Shown piece by piece: positions 1 through 8,197 of a stretch of 59,705 bases of DNA. Position numbers and translations under genes: made by a program. The notes under the pieces were generated by a model. That model did not search any database. It had not been told where the DNA came from and saw only the letters and a list, made by a program, of their open reading frames with translations. The stretch spans positions 1-59,705 of the forward strand of contig JARKVD010000023.1 in the NCBI GenBank assembly GCA_029851835.1, given 5' to 3'. Source of the stretch: Clostridium sp. (GTDB lineage Bacteria; Bacillota; Clostridia; Clostridiales; Clostridiaceae). The stretch's first letter is position 1, and the number at the start of each line of letters is the position of its first letter.

Positions 1-111
1 TCTATTTTCAACCACTTCTTTCTGTATCATCGGAAGCATAGCATATCCACCACCAAAGGTTAATCCTCCTATTCTACAAAAGGTTAAAAATAAATCCCAC
101 AGTTCACTCAT
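1..111 (-). CDS. chrA: Chromate transporter, N-terminal fragment (runs off the window)
   Basis: The complement of the first 111 bases reads 37 residues from an ATG at 111 and leaves the window in frame. The stretch GGLTFGGGYAMLP is characteristic of the first half of ChrA-family (CHR) transporters, which are membrane proteins linked to chromate/sulfate movement. A GGGAG Shine-Dalgarno lies 4 nt before the ATG. In Firmicutes the family often occurs as two adjacent half-size genes; the partner would lie outside the window. The substrate is not shown by the sequence. Confidence 0.8.
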   Translation of the reverse strand, partial: MSELWDLFLTFCRIGGLTFGGGYAMLPMIQKEVVENR

Positions 112-183
112 CTAACTCCCTCTTTCTTAATTTATTAAAAAACTCCTTTTTCTTCCTTCCAAATGAAGAAAACCTCCGTAATG

Positions 184-189
184 ATTATA
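184..189 (-). promoter_or_regulatory. Possible -10 box of the chrA promoter
   Basis: The minus strand reads TATAAT here, about 75 nt upstream of the chrA start, in the otherwise gene-free stretch 112-251. The best -35 match (TTGGAA) has a long 19-nt spacer, so this is only a candidate. No clear terminator for the bactofilin gene that ends at 252 was found in this stretch. Confidence 0.3.
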
Positions 190-251
190 ACACTTCGAAG
201 GTTTGAATTTCCAATTAATAAAATTTTATATAATTAAATTTAAATTCCAAA

Positions 252-1148
252 TTATTGTTTTACAGATTCTTTCACAACGGCATCATCTAATACTGTAAGC
301 TCACCTGAATATTCTACTCTGTCAACTGTACAGCCTTTGCCTAAAATAATATTATGACCTCTAACGATTTTTACTTTAGAGTTCTTAAGCATAATATCAT
401 CACCTTCTATACAGTCACACTTTAGTCCACTTCCCATTCTGCTTCCCAAAGAAAATAATATAGCAAACTTTGATACCTTCCCAGTATCTTCACTAACTCT
501 TACAATGCGTCCGCCAATCTCTTTTATTTGATGGCTTCCATACATATTTATATAAACTTCATCACCATTTACCAAACCTCCACATTCAACATCTCCCTTT
601 AATAAAATTTTATCACCTTCCATGTCCTTTGAAGCTCTAATATCTCCATAAACAGATATATTCTCACCTAGAATGCTTTCACATCCATTGATATCACCCA
701 TAATTTTTATATCTTTTCCCTTAATGGTGCCTCCAAAAGAAGCATCTCCCATTAATTGAATGGCCCCTTTACTTGTTAACCCATTTCCAGCCTCTAAATC
801 ACCCATTATGGTAACATTGTTGCATTCTATTCCACCTACAATATCCATATCCCCATAAACCTTCAAATCTCCTCTTACTGCAAGCATATCCTTTAGCTCA
901 GCATCACCATATACCTTCATGCTGCCACATTCCACAAACCCTTTAAGTGTTGCATCTCCGCTAACTTTTAAGTCTTGCTCACAATATATTCTGCCAAGAA
1001 ATTCGCCATCTCCGCTGATGCTCATGGACCTACAATTAATATCTCCGTCTACAGTTCCATCTCCACTCACTTTTACATCTCTATAATTTCCACCCTTTGA
1101 TACTAAATCATCACTGATTCTTAAATCACTATATTCCTCGAAGTTCAT
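252..1148 (-). CDS. Bactofilin-like polymer-forming protein (YhbF/BacF type)
   Basis: A 298-residue protein built from a repeated short beta-strand unit with a conserved Gly-Asp, at about ten positions (for example VSGDGTVDG, ISGDGEFLG, VYGDAELKD, IMGDINGCE). This is the right-handed beta-helix pattern of bactofilins (DUF583), cytoskeletal proteins that polymerise at the inner membrane. A longer reading frame begins at a GTG at 1163. I chose the ATG at 1148 because that GTG overlaps the preceding stop and GGGG-rich ribosome-binding sequence precedes the ATG. It is the last gene of a three-gene unit after a YhbD-like gene and a second bactofilin. In Bacillus subtilis the equivalent yhbDEF locus includes bactofilins needed for flagellar assembly; that role is inferred here. 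Confidence 0.8.
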   Translation of the reverse strand: MNFEEYSDLRISDDLVSKGGNYRDVKVSGDGTVDGDINCRSMSISGDGEFLGRIYCEQDLKVSGDATLKGFVECGSMKVYGDAELKDMLAVRGDLKVYGDMDIVGGIECNNVTIMGDLEAGNGLTSKGAIQLMGDASFGGTIKGKDIKIMGDINGCESILGENISVYGDIRASKDMEGDKILLKGDVECGGLVNGDEVYINMYGSHQIKEIGGRIVRVSEDTGKVSKFAILFSLGSRMGSGLKCDCIEGDDIMLKNSKVKIVRGHNIILGKGCTVDRVEYSGELTVLDDAVVKESVKQ

Positions 1149-1162
1149 CCCCACTACCCCCA

Positions 1163-1792
1163 CTAATTATTCAGCGTTAATTTAAACTTTATAATCTCAC
1201 TTATAGACTTTATATTTGCTTCTTCTATAATTTTACTATTATCATCTATAATGATGCTTTCTTGAAAAGCTGCTATGCATACACCTACTCCTAATCTTCT
1301 AATAAAATATACTGTTCCATTATTACCTTCAAGTTTAGGATATTCCTTGTCTATAAGCCGTATCATTATCTCTATTTCTCCAATGGATAAAGCCCCCAAA
1401 TCAAGCTGACTTTGTAAAACATACATTATAAGCATATCTCTAAAGCTGTATTCATCTTTACCTCCAAACATATCCTTATATATTGGAAGCACCTCTGATG
1501 TAATTAATCCACATTTAAGGAGATATTCTTCCCCATAATCCCCAACCTTTGTATTATTTGAAAACATTTCTGCTAGTTCATCTAGAGGCATATCATCCTT
1601 CAGCTCTATTATCTTATTTATTCTTTCAATTATCTTTTCCTTTGGAAAAAAGGTTTCCTGTCCTGTGTAACTAGATTTCTTTATAAACCATTCCTCTGGA
1701 ATTAAGTCTTTTCTTTTCCATCTATATAACTGTCCATAAGATATTCCTGTAATGTCCAAGATTTCTTTCTTAGAAATTAATTCTTCACTCAT
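1163..1792 (-). CDS. YhbD-like protein with N-terminal MerR-type helix-turn-helix
   Basis: A 209-residue protein. Residues about 5-60 (KKEILDITGISYGQLYRWKR, then IPEEWF) look like a MerR/excisionase winged helix that would bind DNA. The remainder is helical and hydrophobic in patches, as in the YhbD/DUF4004 family. The frame extends to an ATG at 1807, but GGAGGG lies seven bases before the ATG at 1792, which decides the start. It sits between two bactofilin genes on the same strand, as yhbD does beside bacE/bacF in Bacillus. A role in controlling or assembling bactofilins is inferred from that linkage only. Confidence 0.75.
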   Translation of the reverse strand: MSEELISKKEILDITGISYGQLYRWKRKDLIPEEWFIKKSSYTGQETFFPKEKIIERINKIIELKDDMPLDELAEMFSNNTKVGDYGEEYLLKCGLITSEVLPIYKDMFGGKDEYSFRDMLIMYVLQSQLDLGALSIGEIEIMIRLIDKEYPKLEGNNGTVYFIRRLGVGVCIAAFQESIIIDDNSKIIEEANIKSISEIIKFKLTLNN

Positions 1793-1855
1793 TTTGCTTC
1801 CCTCCATAAATGGTCTGTACTAAATTTTCATTAGTTAAAGCTTTTAATTTATATC

Positions 1856-2650
1856 TTAAATTTTAATAGTTTCATCTATTGTTGATGTCTCACTCTTAAT
1901 CACAAAGCTATCACTATACTCTATTTTCTTTATCTTACATCCTTCACCAATGATTATTTTATCACCTCTAACCACATCTGCTATAGTATTTTCTAAATAA
2001 ATTTCATCTGCTTCTATCGTTTTAGCAACCAAATAATCATATTCTCTTCCTCCGAATAATTTTAAAATGAATCTGGACACAAGCCCTCTACCTTGTATAC
2101 CTTTTGATACCGTAACCTTTGTAGCACCAATTTCTTCGATTTCCGTTCTGCCACCAACTTCAATATTTACTTGGTCACCATTAACCATATTATTTGTTCT
2201 TAATGATCCTCTAATATCGATAATATCTCCTTCTATTCCCTGTCCTACATTTACAGCACCATAAAGCTTAACTGATGTACCACTTATTCTTCCGCCGACT
2301 TTTCCTGAGCCATTAATTATAAATTCATCACCTTTAAAGTTTCCTTCAACAGTACCACTTCCACTTATAGTAAAGGTTCCACCATAAATTGATCCTTCAA
2401 CCTTCCCACTGCCACTTATAGAGCCTCTTACACATTTTAAATCCTTTGTAACTCTTCCACTTCCACTAATACCAAAATCATTAGTTGTAATTGAGCCATC
2501 AACCCTGCCACTACCACTTATTCTAAACTTTTCACAGTTTAAATCTCCAACAATTTTTCCACTTCCACTGATGGATACCACGTTATATCTTCCACCACCA
2601 GCACTTCCACTACCTGATATTCTCAAATCTCCAATTTTTTGATTTTCCAT
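1856..2650 (-). CDS. Bactofilin-like polymer-forming protein (YhbE/BacE type)
   Basis: A 264-residue protein whose N-terminal half carries six ISGSG motifs and one INGSG motif spaced about 20 residues apart, each followed by a short strand and a Gly. This is a very regular bactofilin beta-helix. The C-terminal 100 residues (around GRGLVSRFILKLFGG and EADEIYLENT) match the end of the second bactofilin downstream, so the two genes are paralogues. First gene of the unit, preceded by GGAGGACG near the ATG. The repeat uses Ser-Gly where its partner uses Gly-Asp, so the two may form different or mixed filaments. Confidence 0.82.
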   Translation of the reverse strand: MENQKIGDLRISGSGSAGGGRYNVVSISGSGKIVGDLNCEKFRISGSGRVDGSITTNDFGISGSGRVTKDLKCVRGSISGSGKVEGSIYGGTFTISGSGTVEGNFKGDEFIINGSGKVGGRISGTSVKLYGAVNVGQGIEGDIIDIRGSLRTNNMVNGDQVNIEVGGRTEIEEIGATKVTVSKGIQGRGLVSRFILKLFGGREYDYLVAKTIEADEIYLENTIADVVRGDKIIIGEGCKIKKIEYSDSFVIKSETSTIDETIKI

Positions 2651-2805
2651 AATACGTCCTCCGATTGCCTTTTTATTTGTATATATCTATTTTATTTCAG
2701 CTTACTTATTACTAGATTTTAAAGGATTATTCTACCTTCAAGCTCACTAATAAAACTAAAGTAATACATTTTCTTCATTTGTATATTTTCTTTAAGTTAA
2801 ACTCT

Positions 2806-2867
2806 AAATTTTTAATTTAGCTGGTTAAACTTACTCCACTAAAAGAAATGAGATAGAGCTTCCATAA
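2806..2867 (+). repeat. Dispersed hairpin repeat, copy A
   Basis: This copy contains AATTTAG, then AACTTACTCCAC, then AATGAGATAGAGCTTCC. It aligns with copies at 9001, 9074, 25739, 34121 and 37821. It lies between the first bactofilin gene and the end of the MFS gene. The inner hairpin is degenerate here. Confidence 0.5.
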
Positions 2868-2885
2868 ATCCTGATATTACTTCTT

Positions 2886-4202
2886 TTAATCCGCAGCTAC
2901 TTCACACTTTTTTTTGCCCTTACTCATTCGATTTGTACGATCAATTAACTTCTCAACCTCTTCAACCTCCGGATCAAAATTAATCATTGGTCTTAAACCT
3001 TTAATAAAGGCAACTGAAATAGTTAATAATAATGTGCAAAAAAGTAGTACTAACATTGCGACTCTTATTGGTAAAATTTCACCCAAAACTCCTCCTATAG
3101 CTAATCCAAGAGGAGTAAGCCCCATAGAAAAAGTATTTATCAAAGCAAATACTTTTCCTCGCTTTTCCTCAGGTATTATAGTCATTAATACAGAATCAAA
3201 AATTGTATTCCCCATGATATTTAGTGCAAAGGATATAGTTGCTACAATTAAAATCACATAATAGTTCTGTACTACAGGAATTAATAAAAACAGTATTGCC
3301 ATTGGTAAAAAAGTACCTACAATTACAGGATACCTTTTATTGTTTTTAACGTTTATAACAGATAATAAACCACTACCTATTATCATTCCAATAGAGCTCA
3401 TTGCCATTAAAAAACTATATCTCTCTTCACCTAAATATGCTACTGACTTAAATAATGGTAGCATTAGAACAAAGGCAGCATTGAAAAAAAAGTTAAGTCC
3501 ACAACTGATAATAAACATATTTCTTAAAGCTTTAAAATTCCATACAAAAGACAATCCACTTTTAAAATCTTCTATAAAAGTTATCTCGGTAGCTTTTCTT
3601 TTTATTTGGGGAATATTTATAAACATTTCTGTAAAAGCTGAGAATAAATAAGCTATTCCATTAAATAAAAACATATAAGATGCTCCAATAGCCACGTATA
3701 TTACTCCACTTACTACACTTCCTAGAGTACTTGCCCCTGCTTGCGCCATACTTGTAATAGAATTTGCCTTTACCAATTTGCTTTTATCTACAATATCCGG
3801 TTTAACAGACGTTATTGCAGGATTGAAAAATGCAGCGCATATACTTGTTATTATTCCAACTACAAAAACCATCCAAATTTCTAAAAATCCATTTATAGCT
3901 GCAACTCCAACAAATGTGGATAAAACACCTCTTATAAAATCCGCTATAACGATAATTTTCTTTCGATCCCACTTATCTACTAAAACTCCTGCAAAAGGAC
4001 CTATGATTAACCTTGGCAACATTGATGTTGCTTGTAATATGCCCATTAATGCTGGTGAGCCTGTTACGTTATATACCCAAAAACTTAATGCAAAGGAATA
4101 AATTACATCACCTAAATATGATACAAGTTGTCCCTGCCATAATAAGAAAAAATCCTTATTCCATAACTTAATCTTTTTTTCTAATCCCTGATTTTCTTCC
4201 AT
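2886..4202 (-). CDS. MFS transporter, drug/siderophore-exporter type
   Basis: A 438-residue integral membrane protein with about 12 hydrophobic segments. It opens with NKDFFLLWQGQLVSYLGD and has RLIIGPFAGVLVDKWDRKK between the second and third helices, the signature loop of the major facilitator superfamily. It resembles DHA3-type macrolide/enterobactin exporters; the substrate is unknown. The frame extends to a GTG at 4220, but AGAGGTG sits six bases before the ATG at 4202, so that is the start. It is a single-gene unit with its own promoter-operator region. Confidence 0.82.
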   Translation of the reverse strand: MEENQGLEKKIKLWNKDFFLLWQGQLVSYLGDVIYSFALSFWVYNVTGSPALMGILQATSMLPRLIIGPFAGVLVDKWDRKKIIVIADFIRGVLSTFVGVAAINGFLEIWMVFVVGIITSICAAFFNPAITSVKPDIVDKSKLVKANSITSMAQAGASTLGSVVSGVIYVAIGASYMFLFNGIAYLFSAFTEMFINIPQIKRKATEITFIEDFKSGLSFVWNFKALRNMFIISCGLNFFFNAAFVLMLPLFKSVAYLGEERYSFLMAMSSIGMIIGSGLLSVINVKNNKRYPVIVGTFLPMAILFLLIPVVQNYYVILIVATISFALNIMGNTIFDSVLMTIIPEEKRGKVFALINTFSMGLTPLGLAIGGVLGEILPIRVAMLVLLFCTLLLTISVAFIKGLRPMINFDPEVEEVEKLIDRTNRMSKGKKKCEVAAD

Positions 4203-4311
4203 GATTAACACCTCTTTCACGTAATAATGTTACACCGGATAAATTAAAACAACTTTTTCAAAAACACATATCACTATTGCAAAGTTTATTTTTCTTATTT
4301 ATCACAAAATA

Positions 4312-4340
4312 ATCGTAACATAACATTGTTACGCTGTAAA
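4312..4340 (-). promoter_or_regulatory. Candidate promoter with overlapping palindromic operator for the MFS gene
   Basis: On the minus strand TTTACA (4340-4335) and TACGAT (4317-4312) are separated by 17 nt. An inverted repeat, CGTAACA at 4314-4320 and TGTTACG at 4327-4333, fills the spacer and overlaps the -10 box. A related half-palindrome, GTAA-N5-TTAC, lies at 4221-4233 just before the start codon. A TetR- or MarR-like repressor could bind; none is encoded next door. Confidence 0.45.
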
Positions 4341-4398
4341 TATGTTTGTTTCATTGAAGTTAATAAAGTTTTCGACAATTAACCTAAAATTAAAACAA

Positions 4399-4442
4399 AA
4401 ATGGTATTATCAACTGAATTTCTTCACTGGATAATACCATTT
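4399..4442 (-). terminator. Intrinsic terminator after the flavoprotein reductase gene
   Basis: Perfect 13-bp arms (4399-4411 and 4430-4442) around an 18-nt loop. On the minus strand the stem is followed by TTTTTGTTTT. It lies 35 nt beyond the stop codon at 4477. Confidence 0.8.
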
Positions 4443-4476
4443 CTTAGGGGTTATTATATAAATTATTAGTTTATAT

Positions 4477-6255
4477 CTATTTTACTGATGCAGCATTTCT
4501 TCCTGCAATTCTTCCGAATACAGTTATATCTGCAATTGCGTCGCTACCAAGTCTATTAGTTCCATGGATATCTCCTGTAACCTCACCTGCAGCATAAAGA
4601 CCTTTAATTACTTCTCCATTTTTATCTACAACTTCAGCATTTGTATTAATCTTAATTCCACCCATAGTGTGGTGTATAGCTGGCTTAGATTTCATGATGT
4701 AGTATGGCCCTTCTGTAAATGGAACTAATTCTCCTCTTTTGTTAAACTCAAGGTCTTTTCCATTTTGTGCATACTCATTATATTTAGCCACTGTATTTTT
4801 AAGCTCTTCAGCATCAATTCCAAAGAATTCTGCTGCTTCTTCTATTGTGTCAGCTTTTACAAGCTTCTTGTCAGCAATTAATTGGTCATATTCTTTTTTA
4901 TGTTTTACATTTACTTTACTTGCTTCCATAGCTGACTCATCCCAGAACATGTAAGATACACTGTCAGTCTGTTCTACTACAGCCTTAGAAATCACATCTC
5001 TTCTTTCTAACTCTTCAATAAATCTTTTTCCTTCTTTATTAACAAGAATTGAACGACCTTCTAATCTTACATCCCCAACATAAAGAAGAGTACCTGTTTC
5101 AGGATCACAAGTTGGATATGTTTGGATGTATTCCATATCAACTATATCAGCACCTAAGGCTTCAGCCATAACGATTCCATCTCCAGTACTTCCTACACTG
5201 TTAGTAGAAAGAATCTTTTCATTCATATCTGGATTATGTTTTACTCTCATCTCTAAATTTGAACCGAATCCACCCGTAGCAACTATTACTCCATTAGCTG
5301 CATTATATTTTATTTCTTCACCGTTATAATTAGCCTTCACAGCTACAACCTTGCCATCTTCTTGAACTAATTCCGTTGCCGCTGTATTTAAATGAGTTAT
5401 AACACCAAGTTCTTCAGCCTTTGCTGATAACTTTTCTATTAATTCAACTCCACTTGCATCCTTTGGAACAAGGCTTCTTTTAACAGAGTGACCGCCAAAG
5501 AACAGCATGTAATCTTCAAATGTTACTCCAATTTCATCTCTAAGCCACTCAGCATCTTCAGTTGCATTATCTGCTAAAACTCTTACTAGCTCTGGATTAT
5601 TTTCATTATCTCCACCTTTTAATATGTCTTCATAGAACTGGTTTTTACTATCTTCAATTGACTCTTCATCTTGAAGCCAATTACCTGGTGCAGCCATTTC
5701 TCCACCTGAAATTAACGTATTTCCTCCAACCATGTGCATTTTTTCTACTAATATTACTGATGCACCATTTTGAGCAGCTTCTATTGCAGCAGCTAATCCT
5801 GCTCCACCTCCGCCAAGTACAATAACATCAGCAGAGTATTCTGCTTCACGCACTTCACTTTCAAGTTCTCCTTTTTGAGCAACTAATTGGTCAGCAGATG
5901 CCCCTGTCTTGCTAAATGCATCCTTAACAGCTTCTAATATACCCGTTGAACTTAAAGTAGCTCCACTTACCATATCAACCTCAATAGTATTTTTATCTAT
6001 CATTTCTGCAGACATTTTATCTAAAGCATCAGCATATCCTGGAGTCTCTCCATGCTCTTTAACCTTAATATCTGATATTTTTTCATCTTTTATTGTTAAT
6101 TCAACAACAATTTTTCCACCTTTTCCATTTCCCTCACCAGTATATGTACCATCAGGAATTCCATTCTTTCCAGAAGTATTCTTACTTCCACATCCAACTA
6201 TAGAAGCACTCATTACAGCACAAAGAACAAGTGACATTATTCTTTTATTTCTCAT
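4477..6255 (-). CDS. Lipoprotein FMN-binding/FAD fumarate-reductase-like flavoprotein
   Basis: A 592-residue protein. Residues 1-22 form a lipoprotein signal ending in the lipobox IVGC (Cys22), so it is placed outside the membrane. Residues about 38-115 are an FMN_bind domain ending in DMVSGATLSS; the SGAT Thr is the site where ApbE-type transferases attach FMN. Residues about 128 onward are a flavoprotein of the fumarate/urocanate reductase family, with GGGGAGLAAAIEAA (FAD Rossmann loop), HHTMGGI and GTNRLGSDAI. The acceptor could be fumarate, urocanate, acrylate or similar. The start is the ATG at 6255 with GGGGAG eight bases upstream; an ATG at 6276 lacks a site. It is divergent from the kinase/regulator pair, which probably controls it. 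Confidence 0.85.
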   Translation of the reverse strand: MRNKRIMSLVLCAVMSASIVGCGSKNTSGKNGIPDGTYTGEGNGKGGKIVVELTIKDEKISDIKVKEHGETPGYADALDKMSAEMIDKNTIEVDMVSGATLSSTGILEAVKDAFSKTGASADQLVAQKGELESEVREAEYSADVIVLGGGGAGLAAAIEAAQNGASVILVEKMHMVGGNTLISGGEMAAPGNWLQDEESIEDSKNQFYEDILKGGDNENNPELVRVLADNATEDAEWLRDEIGVTFEDYMLFFGGHSVKRSLVPKDASGVELIEKLSAKAEELGVITHLNTAATELVQEDGKVVAVKANYNGEEIKYNAANGVIVATGGFGSNLEMRVKHNPDMNEKILSTNSVGSTGDGIVMAEALGADIVDMEYIQTYPTCDPETGTLLYVGDVRLEGRSILVNKEGKRFIEELERRDVISKAVVEQTDSVSYMFWDESAMEASKVNVKHKKEYDQLIADKKLVKADTIEEAAEFFGIDAEELKNTVAKYNEYAQNGKDLEFNKRGELVPFTEGPYYIMKSKPAIHHTMGGIKINTNAEVVDKNGEVIKGLYAAGEVTGDIHGTNRLGSDAIADITVFGRIAGRNAASVK

Positions 6256-6367
6256 AATTATTTCTCCCCTTCTCATATTAAATAAGATTTCTTTCTTTAT
6301 TTACATAACTTTATAACCTTAAACTCGAGCAAACTTTGTTATATACTTATCACTCTTTTTATATTAT

Positions 6368-6396
6368 AGTATAGGTTGTACTTATTGTATTTGTAA
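6368..6396 (-). promoter_or_regulatory. Candidate promoter of the flavoprotein gene with regulator repeats
   Basis: On the minus strand TTACAA (6396-6391) and TATACT (6373-6368) have a 17-nt spacer. The 9-mer GTTGTACTT occurs at 6375-6383, inside the spacer, and again at 6410-6418, upstream of the -35. A looser version (ATTGTATT) lies at 6384-6391. Repeated 9-mers beside a weak -35 suit binding by the adjacent AraC-type response regulator; this is inference. Confidence 0.5.
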
Positions 6397-6457
6397 TAAT
6401 CTTCACAAAGTTGTACTTTTACGAACTAATTTACTAAAGAAAGGATCTAACCAACTA

Positions 6458-8197
6458 ATGAAACTTCGAACTAAGATAGTTATGTTATTTACCTTTTGTG
6501 TTACCTTTGTTTTATTCGTTTTCTTAATTTTAGCAAGGGGAACCATAATTAAATCTACGGAAAATCTAACTTATAATCTAAACACTCAGCTCATAGAATC
6601 TAAAGCCTTAGATGCTGGATTGTGGTTAAATCAAAGAATTAGTGAAATCCGCATAATAAGTCAGTCTGAAGAAGTTATTAAGATGGATATTGATAAACTT
6701 CAACCCTATATAAACAGACTTAATGATAAAATAAGCACACACTACGGAAACCTTTATGGCACATTTGCTATTGGAAAAACTGATGGAAAAGGCTGGGTAA
6801 CTGAAGAACAGACCATTGATGTATCTGAAAGGGAATACTTTAAGGAAGCAATGGCTACTTCAAGTGAATATATTATCAGTACACCTGTGTTTTCTCACAC
6901 TAACAATGAACCAATAGTTCTAATATGCTATCCAGTTTATAATGAATATGGAATAAAAAATGGATTTATCAATGGAGCTATTTCTTTAAATAAAATCTCA
7001 CAGATAGCTGAGAGTATTGACTTTTATGATTGTACCTCATGGATAATGGATAAACATGGTAATATCTATTCATCACAAGAGCCAAACAACATAAGGTCAG
7101 AGGATTTAAATTCCCTAAAAGAACAAATAAGTTCAAATAGGTCTACTAAGGTTGGTACTTATAACATAATGAAGGACAATAAAATAGATAGTGTAATTTT
7201 CCACTCATCTATTCCTAATACAAATGGATGGTCTCTTTGCAGTATGGTTTCTTCTAGGGAACTTACAAAGGATATAGATAATCTAATTTACTCAATTTTT
7301 ATTATATGGATTTTTATGCTTATAATCTCCATTATTCTTTGTACTATGTTTAGCCACTCTATCTCTAATCCAATTAAGAGATTAACAAGTGCTATCAATA
7401 GTATTGAAGACGGAAACCTTGATGTATTTTGTGAAGTAAATCCTAAAGAAAAGGATGAAATTGCTATTCTAGCACATAGCTTTAACAGTATGGTGGAAGA
7501 GATTAAATTCCTAATGAATAGAATTTATCAAGAAGAACATGAAAAACGCTCTGCTGAACTAAAAGTACTTCAATCTCAAATTAATCCTCACTTTTTATAC
7601 AATACCTTAGACAACCTTCAATGGAAGGCATACGATTACGATGCTATTGAGATTGCAGATATGATTGAAGCACTTTCAAATTTCTTTAGAATTTCACTTA
7701 GTAATGGACAAGAGTTTATCCCTTTAAGCCAAGAAATAAAGCATGTTGAAAACTATTTATTTATACAACAAAAAAGATATGAGGACATCTTAAACTTTAA
7801 TATTGAATTTGATGACTCTTTAAGTAGTATTACTATATTAAAACTAATAATTCAGCCCATAGTTGAAAATGCAATTTATCATGGAATAAAAGCAAAGCTG
7901 AGCCCTGGATATGTGAATATAAATGTTTCTTCCACTAATAGCTTTATTTATATTTCAGTGTCTGATGATGGTGTTGGAATGGATAGTAAAACTCTTGAAG
8001 ACCTAAATAAATCACTAAATGATAAAAATGAGAACTTCGGATATGGCTTATATAACGTAAATCAAAGGATTAAACTTGTATATGGTGAAAATTCTAGCGT
8101 TACCATAGAAAGCACTATTAATAAAGGAACTACAGTTATTATTAAAATACCACTAGCAACTAAGGAGTTAAGAAATGATAAAAACAGTAATTGCTGA
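6458..8197 (+). CDS. Sensor histidine kinase, YesM/LytS-like with extracellular Cache domain
   Basis: A 579-residue membrane kinase. Residues about 8-27 are the first transmembrane helix and 30-270 a double-Cache extracellular sensor (EREYFKEA, YIISTPVFS, GFINGAISL). The second helix spans about 276-297 and a HAMP linker 300-352. The His_kinase domain has SQINPHFLYN with phospho-acceptor His378, and the ATPase domain shows the N box (IVENAIYHGI) and DDGVGMD. It would autophosphorylate on binding an outside ligand and pass phosphate to the regulator encoded next, whose start overlaps by 23 bases. The divergent exported reductase suggests the ligand is that enzyme's acceptor or product. Confidence 0.88.
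   Translation: MKLRTKIVMLFTFCVTFVLFVFLILARGTIIKSTENLTYNLNTQLIESKALDAGLWLNQRISEIRIISQSEEVIKMDIDKLQPYINRLNDKISTHYGNLYGTFAIGKTDGKGWVTEEQTIDVSEREYFKEAMATSSEYIISTPVFSHTNNEPIVLICYPVYNEYGIKNGFINGAISLNKISQIAESIDFYDCTSWIMDKHGNIYSSQEPNNIRSEDLNSLKEQISSNRSTKVGTYNIMKDNKIDSVIFHSSIPNTNGWSLCSMVSSRELTKDIDNLIYSIFIIWIFMLIISIILCTMFSHSISNPIKRLTSAINSIEDGNLDVFCEVNPKEKDEIAILAHSFNSMVEEIKFLMNRIYQEEHEKRSAELKVLQSQINPHFLYNTLDNLQWKAYDYDAIEIADMIEALSNFFRISLSNGQEFIPLSQEIKHVENYLFIQQKRYEDILNFNIEFDDSLSSITILKLIIQPIVENAIYHGIKAKLSPGYVNINVSSTNSFIYISVSDDGVGMDSKTLEDLNKSLNDKNENFGYGLYNVNQRIKLVYGENSSVTIESTINKGTTVIIKIPLATKELRNDKNSNC

Noticed and set aside
112-251. A seventh copy of the dispersed repeat near AAATGAAGAAAACCTCC
   Set aside because: Only about a dozen positions match and no stem forms; too weak to claim.
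5562-5825. Leucine-rich open frame on the plus strand inside the flavoprotein gene
   Set aside because: It is the shadow of a strongly supported reductase gene on the other strand and has no ribosome-binding site.
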